DNA of 64,000 nt, taken from an uncultured Prevotellaceae bacterium. Its GTDB lineage: Bacteria; Bacteroidota; Bacteroidia; Bacteroidales; Bacteroidaceae. The stretch is from the NCBI GenBank assembly GCA_902779455.1, contig CACZBS010000016.1:1-64000 (forward strand), given 5' to 3'. This document shows, piece by piece, positions 52,785-61,699 of this stretch. Made by a program: the position numbers and the translations under genes. Each line of letters begins with the position of its first letter. The first letter of the stretch is position 1. Under the pieces are notes generated by a model. The model had not been told where the DNA came from and searched no databases. It saw only the letters and a list, made by a program, of their open reading frames with translations.

Positions 52785-55088
52785 TTACTTCATGATGACC
52801 TTGCGGCCGCCAACGATGTTCAGGCCCTTGACCAGACGGTTCTGGCGCATACCCAGCATGTTGTAGACCTCATTGTTCATCGCACCTTGTTCATTGTACA
52901 TTGTACATTGTTCATTGTCCATCGACCGGATGCCGTCAGTGATGGCGTCCTCAGTGATGCTGAGCGGATAGAGGCAGTTGCCCTTGTTCGAGCCATAGAG
53001 GATGCCGACGACGGTGGCACGCTCGTAGCTGACGCCGGCAAAGCTGTCGGTGATGACGTATGGCGACATGCCGCTGGCTGTATTATTGACCGTGATGGTC
53101 GAGCCGTCGGCATCGGTCAGCGTGGCGGCCGTAGCACTGGTTCCCTCGAAGCGGACGCCCTCGACCTTCACCACACGGTTCAGGTTGGCGGCCACGTTCA
53201 CCTCGGCCAGCGTGCCCTCCACAGGCACGACCGTGCCATTGGCCGTCACGGTGAAGTCGGCAGCGCTGGTCAGCTCAGTCATCGCCATGCGCGAGCCAGC
53301 CGTCTGGTTGTTCTTCACGACATAGATGAAGCCATTGAGCACGTCGTTAGCCTCCAGGGCGAAAGGCATGCAATACATGTGGGCACCGGCCGTGGCGTCC
53401 TGCAGATAGATGGCCCAACGGCTGGGGCCGAGCGCCGTGGCCGAGACGATGGCATCCTTCAGCTGCAGCTTGGCCAGCGTGCCCGCAGCCAGGGCGTTGA
53501 ACTCGGCGATGGAAGCCACGTCGGTGAAGACGTCGGCCTCAGGGATCACGGTGCTGGCATCAGTGGGAGCCGTCGTCACGATGATGGAGTCAAGATAGGT
53601 GGGACCGCCTGCGCCCGTGAAGCGCACGCTGGTGGCATTGCCCGTCCACGTCATCTTGTCTGTGCTGAGCGTGCCCTCGCCCTTGTCGGCCGTCCAGTTC
53701 ACCTGATGGACGATGTCGCCGGTTGACGGGTTGGTCGTGTAGTTAGGCTTCACGACGACCGACGTGATGGCGCGGCCCTCGGCGGCCGTCAGCCGCAGCT
53801 GTCCGCCGGCAAGCATCTGGAAGTGGTTGCCGCGCGTGCTGGTGTAATAGCGCGTCGGCATGGTCGGCGAGTTGACAAACGTCAGGGTGACGTCGCCCAT
53901 GGTGACGGCCTCGCCGCCCAGGTTGCCCTGCTCGCTCTGCTCGCCGTTCTGTCCGATGGGCAGCGACAGGTTGTTCAGGGCAAAGTCGAAGACGTTCACG
54001 GCCTCGTCAGCCACGCTGGCGACGATGTCGTCGGCCTTCGTCGGAGCCAGCTGCCAGCGGGCACCATTGAAGGTGGCCACGCCCGTCACGCTCTTGGCCG
54101 TCGCGGGCCACTCATAGTCGTAGGGCAGCACCATGTAGGCATCCTTCACCTGGACGCGGTCCTCGCCGCTGTAGGCATAGTAGAAGCGTCCCTCCTTGCG
54201 GATCTCGACGTTGCTGACGGTGAGCAGCCGGCCGTGGTTCTTGCCGTCGGCGATGGCGCCGACCTCGATAGGCGTGCCCTCGAGCGTGGCGGCCTCGGCC
54301 TTGATGTTGTCGCCGTTGCTGGCGGCCAGCTTGTGCTCCACGTAGTCAGGGTGTTCGCCGCTCCAGTCGAGCTGGTCGCTGCTCTTCTTGCCGATGACGT
54401 AGCCGTTGAGCACGTCGCCGGCCCTGAGCGTCAGGCCGCTGATGGTCGTAGCACCCGTGGCGTCCTCGATGAAGTAGAAGTTGAAGATGTCGTCGAAGGC
54501 ATTCACCTGAGCATCCTTCAGCGTCAGCTTCACCACTTGGCCGTCCTCCAGCGCATTGAAGGCGGCAATCGAGGCGGCCTCGGCGTCGAACGTCTCGACG
54601 ACGGGCTTCACCGTCTCAGCATTCTCGTCGGCAGTAGTCACCACGAGCTTAAGCATCTGGCGGGTGGCCGAGGTGGTGAAGAGCACCTGCTGGGCGTTGC
54701 CCGTCCACACATCGGCAGCGACGGCGCCCGTGCTGGCGGTGAGGTCGAAGGCGCCGGTCTTCATCGTCACCTCCATCTTCGTGATGGCGCGTCCCTCGAC
54801 GGTGGCGAGCTGGATGCTGCCGTTCTTGTAGACATAGAGGGCGCTGATGCCGTCGTTAGCCCTCATGATGCGGGCGGGCTGCGAGGCGTCGCCCTGCACG
54901 TTGGTCAGCGTCACCTCGCCCATGGTCAGCGGGCTGGTCAGGTTGCCGTCGGCGAAGTTGGCACCCTCGCCCACGGGCCACCCCTGCGGATTGTTCTCAA
55001 AGTCGAACACGGTCTCTGTGGCTCCCGCCGTCAGCGGCAGTCCCAATAGTGCTGTGAGCACCAGAAAAAGCGTAGATAGTCTTTTCAT
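52785..55088 (-). CDS. large secreted protein with Prevotella-type C-terminal tail
   Basis: The 767-residue protein has a signal peptide (to about TAG-A, residue 22) and two similar halves. Each has a FDF-N...P-G segment, an EGRAIT stretch (about 101 and 432), a WTGNA motif and an ASIA-FNAL segment (about 173 and 538), the last beginning a beta-rich OB-like domain with KL-LKDA. The C-terminus VYNMLGMRQNRLVKGLNIVGGRKVIMK is the short tail seen on many Prevotella exported proteins and may be a sorting signal. A 56-bp heptamer block inserts a 7-residue-periodic peptide (DNEQCTM/YNEQGAM) just before that tail. Function is unknown. It is monocistronic with a full promoter. Confidence 0.8.
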   Translation of the reverse strand: MKRLSTLFLVLTALLGLPLTAGATETVFDFENNPQGWPVGEGANFADGNLTSPLTMGEVTLTNVQGDASQPARIMRANDGISALYVYKNGSIQLATVEGRAITKMEVTMKTGAFDLTASTGAVAADVWTGNAQQVLFTTSATRQMLKLVVTTADENAETVKPVVETFDAEAASIAAFNALEDGQVVKLTLKDAQVNAFDDIFNFYFIEDATGATTISGLTLRAGDVLNGYVIGKKSSDQLDWSGEHPDYVEHKLAASNGDNIKAEAATLEGTPIEVGAIADGKNHGRLLTVSNVEIRKEGRFYYAYSGEDRVQVKDAYMVLPYDYEWPATAKSVTGVATFNGARWQLAPTKADDIVASVADEAVNVFDFALNNLSLPIGQNGEQSEQGNLGGEAVTMGDVTLTFVNSPTMPTRYYTSTRGNHFQMLAGGQLRLTAAEGRAITSVVVKPNYTTNPSTGDIVHQVNWTADKGEGTLSTDKMTWTGNATSVRFTGAGGPTYLDSIIVTTAPTDASTVIPEADVFTDVASIAEFNALAAGTLAKLQLKDAIVSATALGPSRWAIYLQDATAGAHMYCMPFALEANDVLNGFIYVVKNNQTAGSRMAMTELTSAADFTVTANGTVVPVEGTLAEVNVAANLNRVVKVEGVRFEGTSATAATLTDADGSTITVNNTASGMSPYVITDSFAGVSYERATVVGILYGSNKGNCLYPLSITEDAITDGIRSMDNEQCTMYNEQGAMNNEVYNMLGMRQNRLVKGLNIVGGRKVIMK
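52872..52927 (+). repeat. 56-bp block of eight 7-nt repeats inside the large secreted protein gene
   Basis: Plus-strand units run ATTGTTC, ATCGCAC, CTTGTTC, ATTGTAC twice, ATTGTTC, ATTGTCC, ATCGACC and then GG. The number of units, the total length, the orientation to the gene and the GACCGG end match the block in coaBC. It encodes the linker immediately before the C-terminal tail. Confidence 0.8.
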
Positions 55089-55130
55089 TTTCAGTGATTT
55101 ATTGTTGTTGATGGATTATAATTGCGGCTG

Positions 55131-55161
55131 CAAAGTTACGAAAAAAAAACGAGGTGCACAA
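55131..55161 (-). promoter_or_regulatory. promoter of the large secreted protein gene
   Basis: On the minus strand TTG (55159-55161) and TAACTTTG (55131-55138) are 20 bases apart. The ATG at 55088 follows after about 42 bases. Confidence 0.7.
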
Positions 55162-55194
55162 TCACAATAAATAGGTATTTTAGGGAGCATAAAA

Positions 55195-55242
55195 CACGTC
55201 GACGGCATGCCGCCCTTGGTCAGGGGACATGCCGTCGATGTG
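55195..55242 (-). terminator. terminator of the nuo operon
   Basis: A 15-bp stem with one G-U pair (55195-55209 with 55228-55242) is followed on the minus strand by TTTT. It lies 32 bases after the nuoN stop. Its arms contain GACGGCATG, which is also the centre of the 38-base palindrome at 52693. Confidence 0.8.
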
Positions 55243-55274
55243 TTGCTGACGATTGTCAGCCGCGTCGCCACGAC

Positions 55275-56705
55275 TTACATGGCAGCAGCCTGGGCGATCC
55301 ACTCGTAGACGCACGAGCAGACGCCGAAGAGGAGGATGCCGGCGGTGCAGATGGCGAGCGACAGGTTGACGCTCGGAGCATTGCGGAAGGTCGGCAGGGG
55401 ATTTTCCTCCTTCGTGATGTACATGGCCTTGACGATCAGCAGGTAGTAGTAGAGTGACACGACCGTGTTGACCAGGGCGATGAAGACGACGAAGTAGGGC
55501 CAGAAGGGCGCCTGCTCGTGGCCGCCGACACCGGCCATGAAGACGAAGAACTTAGAGAACATACCTGCGAACGGGGGAATGCCACCCAGTGAGAACAGGG
55601 CGAAGGTCATCAGCAGCGAGAGCTTCGGATTGGTCTGATAGAATCCGTTGTAGGCCGACATCATCGTGCTGCCGCCGTTGTGCTCGACGGCGCTGATGAC
55701 GGTGAAGACAGCCATGTTGGCCACGACATAGACCAGGACGTAGAACGTCAGGGCCGAGAGTCCGGCGGGCGAGTTGCCCATGACGGCCAGCATGATGTAA
55801 CCTGCCTGCGAGATGCTGGAGAAGGCCATGAATCGCTTGAGTTCCTTCTGGCGGATGGCGAAGAGGTTGGCGATGGTGATTGAGAGCACGATGACGATAT
55901 AGAGCAGTGGCTCCCAGTAGTCGACCATCGAGCCGAAGACCTTCATCAGGATGATGGCCAGCGTCAGCGTGGCGGCACCCTTGGAGACGACGCTCAGGTA
56001 ACCCGTGACGGGCGTGGGAGCGCCCTCGTAGGTGTCGGCCGTCCAGAAGTGGAAGGGCACGAGCGAGATCTTGAAGCCCAGTCCGCTGAAGAAGAAGACG
56101 AGGCCCATGATGGTCAGGGGTGTGGCCGAGATCTGAGCGGACATATCGTCGAAGTAGAGCGTGCCGACGGCACCATAGAGGAAGGAGATGCCATAGAGCA
56201 TGATGCCCGACGAGAACGTAGCCGTCAGGATGTACTTGGCGGCGGCCTCGGCCGACTTCTTCTTCAGCTTGTCGAGGGCCACGAGGCATGCCATAGGCAC
56301 GGAGGCCATCTCGAGTCCGAGGAAGAAGAGGAGGAAGTGTCCGCTCGACATCATCATATACATACCGAGCAGCGTCGAGAGGACGAGCATGTGGAACTCG
56401 CCCTGCCAGCGGATGGTCTTGAGCCACTCCTGCGACATGACGACGACGATGAACGTACCGGCCGTGAGAATCGTCTTCATCACGTTGACGATGGGCGACG
56501 TGACGTAGAGTCCACCGAAGGCCGTAGCGGGCTCGGCCAGCAGACAGGGCACGAGCTGGCAGAGCAGCAGGGCGCCGGTGAGGACGCTGAGCACGAACTG
56601 CTTGCGCTCGCTCTTATGCAAAGCAAAGTCGGCACAGAAAACTATCACCAGGGCCAGCATCAGCGTGGCCTCAGGTACCATATTCAAAAATTGACTGTAA
56701 TCCAT
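55275..56705 (-). CDS. nuoN: complex I subunit N
   Basis: The 476-residue, 14-helix antiporter-like subunit has the proton-antiporter signature (LKKKSAEAAAKYILTATFSSGIMLYGISFLYG, with the TM7 Lys region, and FHFWTADTYEGAPTPVTGYLSVVSKGAA). It is one of three proton-pumping subunits in the membrane arm. It is the last gene of the operon and begins 23 bases after nuoM. The length and the final helix pattern are normal. Confidence 0.96.
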   Translation of the reverse strand: MDYSQFLNMVPEATLMLALVIVFCADFALHKSERKQFVLSVLTGALLLCQLVPCLLAEPATAFGGLYVTSPIVNVMKTILTAGTFIVVVMSQEWLKTIRWQGEFHMLVLSTLLGMYMMMSSGHFLLFFLGLEMASVPMACLVALDKLKKKSAEAAAKYILTATFSSGIMLYGISFLYGAVGTLYFDDMSAQISATPLTIMGLVFFFSGLGFKISLVPFHFWTADTYEGAPTPVTGYLSVVSKGAATLTLAIILMKVFGSMVDYWEPLLYIVIVLSITIANLFAIRQKELKRFMAFSSISQAGYIMLAVMGNSPAGLSALTFYVLVYVVANMAVFTVISAVEHNGGSTMMSAYNGFYQTNPKLSLLMTFALFSLGGIPPFAGMFSKFFVFMAGVGGHEQAPFWPYFVVFIALVNTVVSLYYYLLIVKAMYITKEENPLPTFRNAPSVNLSLAICTAGILLFGVCSCVYEWIAQAAAM

Positions 56706-56728
56706 AATTCAAAATTCCTCCTTTAACT

Positions 56729-58237
56729 TTACATGACACCGATAGAACTGAGGATATTGCCTGTGGCGGGCGAGATGATGTCGCTGAACAGGAAGGGGCA
56801 GAGGCCCAGACCTGCCACACAGAAGATGAGGCAGATGACGGCGACGCGCTCGTCCCAAGTGGCATCAGTCAGCTCGAGGAAGTGCTTGTTCTCCACCTCG
56901 CCGTAGAGGATCTTGCCGACGACGCGCAGGATGTAGACTGCCGTCACGACGATCGACATACAGGCAATGATCGTGGCCACCATGCGGAACGACGTGTTGG
57001 GGTCGCCAGAGAGAGGCTCGGCACCGAACGATCCGACGAAGATGGTCATCTCAGCGATGAAGCCCGAGAAGCCCGGCAGACCGAGGTTGGCCAGACCGGC
57101 GATGACGTAGCCGACAGCCAGGAAGGGCATGATCTTCATCAGACCGGCCAGCTCGCGGATGTCGCGGGTGTGGGTGCGGCCATAGATCATACCGATGAGG
57201 GCGAAGAAGAGGGCCGTCATCAGTCCGTGCGACAGCATCTGCAGGATGGCGCCCGTGCAGGCCGTCTGGCTCATCATGAGCAGGGCGAAGAGCACGAGTC
57301 CGCAGTGCGACACTGACGAATAGGCGTTGATGTACTTCAGGTCGGTCTGCACGCAGGCCGACAGCGCACCGTAGACCACCGAGATGGTCGTCAGGATGAG
57401 GAAGATCCATGAGAGCTCCTGAGCAGCCTCAGGCAGCAGATACATAGCCACGCGGAAGCATCCGTAGCCTCCGAGCTTCATCAGGACGCCGGCGTGAAGC
57501 ATCGACACGGCCGTGGGGGCCGAGGCATGACCGTCGGGCGACCATGTGTGGAAGGGGAAGAGGGCTCCCAGGACGCCGAATCCGATGAAGATGAAGGGGA
57601 AGAACACCTTCTGCATGTCGACGGGGATGTTGTGCATAGCGGCAATCTCGTTGACATTCATCGTCGTGGCACCGCTGAAGTAGTAGATGCCGAGGATGCC
57701 GAGAATCAGCAGGGCCGATCCTCCCATCAGCATCAGGGTCAGCTTCATGGCCGAATACTCCTTGTGGCCCGATCCCCAGACGCCGATGAGCAGGTACATG
57801 GGAATCAGTGCGACCTCATAGAACATGAACATGGTGAACATGTCGGTGCAGATGAAGAATCCGAAGACACCCGTGGAAAGGAGCGTGAACCAGAGGAAAT
57901 ACTCCTTGGTCAGGGGCTTCAGCTGCCACGAGGCAAAGGTGCCCGTGAAGACGATGATGCTCGAGAGCAGCAGCATGACCACCGAGATGCCGTCGACACC
58001 AACGGAGTAAGCAATGTTAAGCGGCTTGAACCAGGGCGTCGAGGCCACCAGCAACATCTCGTCGGTGTTGCCGCCGGCCCGCTGCTGTAAGAAATAGACG
58101 GTCAGCCAGATGGACAAGGCGAGCAGGCACGAGGCACCCGTCACCATCACACCACGCACCTGATTGAGGTTGCGGGCGGCCCACAATCCCAGAAGCATCA
58201 GCGCGGGGATTAAAACAAATAAACTTAATATATTCAT
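56729..58237 (-). CDS. nuoM: complex I subunit M
   Basis: The 502-residue antiporter-like membrane subunit contains TDMFTMFMFYEVALIPMYLLIGVWG (TM5 Glu), FPFHTWSPDGHASAPTAVSMLHAGVLMKLGGYG, and AYSSVSHCGLVLFAL, all diagnostic for NuoM. The ATG at 58237 is immediately preceded by an array of nine 8-nt repeats that also covers the nuoL stop codon. It is one of the three pumping channels of complex I. Confidence 0.97.
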   Translation of the reverse strand: MNILSLFVLIPALMLLGLWAARNLNQVRGVMVTGASCLLALSIWLTVYFLQQRAGGNTDEMLLVASTPWFKPLNIAYSVGVDGISVVMLLLSSIIVFTGTFASWQLKPLTKEYFLWFTLLSTGVFGFFICTDMFTMFMFYEVALIPMYLLIGVWGSGHKEYSAMKLTLMLMGGSALLILGILGIYYFSGATTMNVNEIAAMHNIPVDMQKVFFPFIFIGFGVLGALFPFHTWSPDGHASAPTAVSMLHAGVLMKLGGYGCFRVAMYLLPEAAQELSWIFLILTTISVVYGALSACVQTDLKYINAYSSVSHCGLVLFALLMMSQTACTGAILQMLSHGLMTALFFALIGMIYGRTHTRDIRELAGLMKIMPFLAVGYVIAGLANLGLPGFSGFIAEMTIFVGSFGAEPLSGDPNTSFRMVATIIACMSIVVTAVYILRVVGKILYGEVENKHFLELTDATWDERVAVICLIFCVAGLGLCPFLFSDIISPATGNILSSIGVM

Positions 58238-58241
58238 TGTT

Positions 58242-58313
58242 CGTTATTTCGTTATTACGTTATATCGCTATTACGCTATATCGTTATTACGTTATATCGC
58301 TATTGCGACATTA
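58242..58313 (-). repeat. 8-nt tandem repeat between nuoL stop and nuoM start
   Basis: Nine octamers in perfect register run from 58242 to 58313. On the plus strand they read CGTTATTT, CGTTATTA, CGTTATAT, CGCTATTA, CGCTATAT, CGTTATTA, CGTTATAT, CGCTATTG, CGACATTA. On the coding strand the last unit before nuoM is AAATAACG, as before the DUF4876 gene. The nuoL TAA lies in the outermost unit. Confidence 0.85.
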
Positions 58314-60296
58314 CAGAGCCAACAACACGAGCGTCAGTGCCACGGTGCCGGTGAGGAACCACACGGCATACTTGCGCACATCGCCGCTCTGCCAGGGGCG
58401 CAACGACTCGCCGGCCTCGTTGGCTCCCCATGCCAGGAAGTTGAACGTGCCGTCGACGACGTGGCGGTCGAACCATGCGATAGGCGTCGAGACGCAGCGG
58501 AAGATGATCTTGTGCGTGACGAACTGCCATATCTCGTCCTGATAGAAACGCTTGTAGGCCGCACGGTGCAGACGTGGGAACGTCTTGTAGAGGCGGTCGG
58601 CGATGGGCTGCTGCTCACCTTTATATATATAGGTGGCCAGACAGATGCTCAGGATGGCAATGATGGTCGACGTAGCAGCGATCTGCGTGTTGAAGTGGAT
58701 GGTGTAGTCCTCGCCGCTGGCCGAAACGAACGAACCGAAGGAACCGCCCCAACCGAGGAATCCGCCCAGCGTGGTGTAGACGCCGACGCCGACAGTGATG
58801 CAGCAGAGCACGATGAGGGGAATGGTCATCGTCAGCGGTGCCTCGTGCGGCGTGCGGTGCTCGTGGGCCTCCTTGTTCTCAGTGCCCCAGAAGATGCCGT
58901 AGTACAGGCGGAACATGTAGAAGGCGGTCATGGCGGCGATGCCGGTCATGATCCATCCGACGACGGGGCTGTACTCCATGCAGGCGGTGATGATCTCATC
59001 CTTCGAGCTGAAGCCCGAGAAGAAGGGAATGCCGGCAATGGCGAGGCAAGAAATAAGGAACGTGATATGCGTGATGGGCATATACTTGCGCAGACCTCCC
59101 ATGAGGGCCATCTCGTTCGAGTGGACGGCGTGGATGATGCATCCTGCGCAGAGGAACAGGCAGGCCTTGAACATGGCGTGGGTGAAGAGGTGGAACATGC
59201 CAGCCATATAGCCCAGCTGCGTGTGGTTGTCGAGCACGGCCTCATGGCCGGGCAGACAGACACCGAGTGCCACCATCATGAAGGCAATCTGCGAGATGGT
59301 CGAGAAGGCCAGCACGCGCTTGATGTCGCTCTGAGCGCAAGCCACGGCGGCCGCATAGAAGGCGGTGAAGACGCCCACCCACACGATGATCGACATGGCC
59401 TGCGGGGCATACTCGATCCAGAGGGGGAACATGCGTGCAATCTGGAACACACCGGCCACGACCATCGTAGCAGCGTGGATCAGGGCAGACACAGGCGTCG
59501 GGCCCTCCATGGCGTCGGGCAGCCAGATGTGCAGGGGGAACATGGCCGACTTACCGGCACCACCGATGAACATCAGCACCAGTGCCGTCGGGATGATGCA
59601 GGCGCCTGCCGTCATGGCCTTGGCCACGTTGCCCTGGATGAAGGGCGTGGTGCCCTGCCCCATCACGATGTCGCCGGCAAACGAGAAGCTGAACGAGTCA
59701 GTGAAGTAGCCGAACGTCAGGATACCGATGAGGAAGAACATATCGGCGAAGCGCGTCACGATGAAGGCCTTCTTCGAGGCGGCAATGGCGGGCTTCAGGG
59801 GATAATAGAATCCGATGAGCAGATAGCTGCTGACGCCGACGAGCTCCCAGAACATGTACATCTGGAAGATGTTGGTGGCCAGCACCAGGCCCAGCATCGA
59901 CATGGTGAAGAGCGAGAGGAAGGCGTAGTAGCGCTGGAATCCCTTTTCGCCATGCATGTAGCCGAAGGAATAGATGTGCACCATGAGCGACACCGTAGAG
60001 ATGACGATGAGCATCATCACCGAGATGGGGTCGAGCAGGATACCCATGTCGAAGTGGAGGTTGCCCAGGGGCAGCCATGTGAAGTTGTAGGGCACGATCG
60101 TCTGATGGATGCCGTTGACGCGGTCAGCCGTAAAGTACTGGAAGGCCGTGAGATACGACAGTATGGTGACGACGGTGAGCGACGCGGTGCCGATGAGTCC
60201 GGCCACCTTGTGCTTCATCTTCATGCCGGCCAGTCCTAACACGACGAAGGACAGCAGCGGCAGCAGTAGAATCCAAATTGTATATCCGTATTGCAT
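58311..60296 (-). CDS. nuoL: complex I subunit L
   Basis: The 661-residue subunit is the distal pump of the membrane arm. It carries FWELVGVSSYLLIGFYYPLK, AGKSAMFPLHIWLPDAMEGPTPVSALIHAATMVVAGVF and HAMFKACLFLCAGCIIHAVHSNEM, and ends with the long lateral helix and final TM helix typical of NuoL. It starts six bases after nuoK. Length is normal for Bacteroidota. Confidence 0.97.
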   Translation of the reverse strand: MQYGYTIWILLLPLLSFVVLGLAGMKMKHKVAGLIGTASLTVVTILSYLTAFQYFTADRVNGIHQTIVPYNFTWLPLGNLHFDMGILLDPISVMMLIVISTVSLMVHIYSFGYMHGEKGFQRYYAFLSLFTMSMLGLVLATNIFQMYMFWELVGVSSYLLIGFYYPLKPAIAASKKAFIVTRFADMFFLIGILTFGYFTDSFSFSFAGDIVMGQGTTPFIQGNVAKAMTAGACIIPTALVLMFIGGAGKSAMFPLHIWLPDAMEGPTPVSALIHAATMVVAGVFQIARMFPLWIEYAPQAMSIIVWVGVFTAFYAAAVACAQSDIKRVLAFSTISQIAFMMVALGVCLPGHEAVLDNHTQLGYMAGMFHLFTHAMFKACLFLCAGCIIHAVHSNEMALMGGLRKYMPITHITFLISCLAIAGIPFFSGFSSKDEIITACMEYSPVVGWIMTGIAAMTAFYMFRLYYGIFWGTENKEAHEHRTPHEAPLTMTIPLIVLCCITVGVGVYTTLGGFLGWGGSFGSFVSASGEDYTIHFNTQIAATSTIIAILSICLATYIYKGEQQPIADRLYKTFPRLHRAAYKRFYQDEIWQFVTHKIIFRCVSTPIAWFDRHVVDGTFNFLAWGANEAGESLRPWQSGDVRKYAVWFLTGTVALTLVLLAL

Positions 60297-60302
60297 AGTC
60301 GT

Positions 60303-60611
60303 TTATCCTTTCATGTTAGTGATTGACTCCACGCTATCGCTCTTGAAGTTGCGATAGACATTGATGATGATGGCAATAGCCACGGCAGACTCGGCTGCGC
60401 TGACGCCGATGGAGAAGAGGGTCATGAAGAATCCCTCGAGCTCACCGGGGAAGAGCAGGCGGTTGAAGGCTGCGAAGTTGATGTCGACGGCGTTGAGCAC
60501 CAGCTCGATGGAGATGAGCATGGCGATGAGGTTGCGGCGAGTGATGAAGCCGAAGACGCCGATGAAGAAGAGCAGTGCCGAGAGCACGAAATAACATTGT
60601 ACTGGTATCAT
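60303..60611 (-). CDS. nuoK: complex I subunit K
   Basis: The 102-residue, three-helix subunit contains ITRRNLIAMLISIELVLNAVDINF with the conserved membrane Glu and GVSAAESAVAIAIIINVYR with the second. The ATG at 60611 (MIPVQCYFVL) gives the normal length. Longer frames would overlap nuoJ. It begins four bases after nuoJ ends. Confidence 0.96.
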   Translation of the reverse strand: MIPVQCYFVLSALLFFIGVFGFITRRNLIAMLISIELVLNAVDINFAAFNRLLFPGELEGFFMTLFSIGVSAAESAVAIAIIINVYRNFKSDSVESITNMKG

Positions 60612-60615
60612 AGCT

Positions 60616-61134
60616 TTAGTCCTCCTCCTTTCTTGAAACAACGAGACCGCCGATGATGCATGCCAGCAGGAACACCGAGATGAACTCGAACGGCAGGATA
60701 TACTGATACTTCTCACTGCCCAGCAGGGCCGTGCCCACCTGTTCCATCGGCAGCTCCACGTCGGCCACCTTGCAGGCCTGACACATGAAGTGGTTCTTCA
60801 GGAAGACGAAGGCGACGGTGGCCAGTCCGACCAGCGTGACGAGCGATCCGAAGACGACGCGCGAGCCCTTCATGCGCTCGACGAGTCCCTGTAGGGTGCG
60901 CTTCGAGACGAGCTGAATGGCAAAGACGTAGATCATCGTGACGCCGCCGGCATAGACAGCTATCTGTGCGGCGCCGAGATAGGTGTAGTCGAGCAGGAAG
61001 TAGAGTCCTGCCACTCCGAAGAGGACGAGCAGCATGAACGTGGCTGCCCTCATGATTCGCTTCGTCGTCACGCACATCACGGCTGATCCGAGAATGACGA
61101 CGGCGAGAATGCAAAACATAATGATATTACCCAT
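60616..61134 (-). CDS. nuoJ: complex I subunit J
   Basis: The 172-residue, five-helix subunit has the pattern VTTKRIMRAATFMLLVLFGVAGLYFLLD, with the conserved TYLGAAQIAVYAGGVTMIYVFAI segment containing the pi-bulge Tyr-Gly region of TM3. It sits between nuoI (eight bases) and nuoK. It is a bacterial ND6 homologue, part of the coupling core. Confidence 0.95.
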   Translation of the reverse strand: MGNIIMFCILAVVILGSAVMCVTTKRIMRAATFMLLVLFGVAGLYFLLDYTYLGAAQIAVYAGGVTMIYVFAIQLVSKRTLQGLVERMKGSRVVFGSLVTLVGLATVAFVFLKNHFMCQACKVADVELPMEQVGTALLGSEKYQYILPFEFISVFLLACIIGGLVVSRKEED

Positions 61135-61142
61135 AGTCTCTC

Positions 61143-61688
61143 TTACTTCGTTTTGGTGTTAAACGTGCCGGGTGTCCATTCGGCGCCGCCGTCGATGAGG
61201 TTAGGCAGCGAGCCGCCCTCGTAGACCTCCTTGTCGAGGTGGAGCACCAGGCGTGAGCGGTCGAAGACCGCATTCTCGAAATCGTTGGTAAACTCGATGG
61301 CGCCGAAGTTGCAGGCGTTGGTGCAGAGCTGGCAGAACATGCAGTCGCCCAGGTCGTAGAGGTAGTCGTCGAGCACCTTCTTCTTCTTGCCCGTCTCGGG
61401 GTCCTCCTGCATGTGGGCCGTGATCTTGATGGTGCCGTTGGGGCATGCCTTCTCGCAGAGCGTGCATGCCGTGCACTTGTAGGCCCCGTTCTCGTCGCGC
61501 ACGAAGACGAGTCGTCCGCGATGGCGCTTGGCCACGTGGAGCGTGGTCTTACGGTTCTCGGGGTATTGCTCGGTCGACTTGTTGGTGAAGAAGTCCTTGA
61601 AGTATTCCTTCCAGGTGGTCTTCATGCCGGTGGCCAGCGTCTTGATGCCGTGACCGATTTCTCCGAAATATGATTGATTGTTTTCCAT
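61143..61688 (-). CDS. nuoI: complex I subunit I (2 x 4Fe-4S)
   Basis: The 181-residue ferredoxin-like subunit carries two 4Fe-4S motifs, CTACTLCEKACP (about 72-83) and CMFCQLCTNAC (about 116-126). The N-terminal part contains KEYFKDFFTNKSTEQYPEN. It carries electrons along the peripheral arm toward quinone. It lies 11 bases after nuoH and eight bases before nuoJ. Confidence 0.96.
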   Translation of the reverse strand: MENNQSYFGEIGHGIKTLATGMKTTWKEYFKDFFTNKSTEQYPENRKTTLHVAKRHRGRLVFVRDENGAYKCTACTLCEKACPNGTIKITAHMQEDPETGKKKKVLDDYLYDLGDCMFCQLCTNACNFGAIEFTNDFENAVFDRSRLVLHLDKEVYEGGSLPNLIDGGAEWTPGTFNTKTK

Positions 61689-61699
61689 TTCCTATTTAC

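Noticed and set aside
58164-60239. A 691-codon open frame on the plus strand opposite nuoL
   Set aside because: It mirrors nuoL codons in a GC-rich gene, has a His/Glu/Asp-rich composition typical of antisense frames, and nuoL itself is unmistakable.
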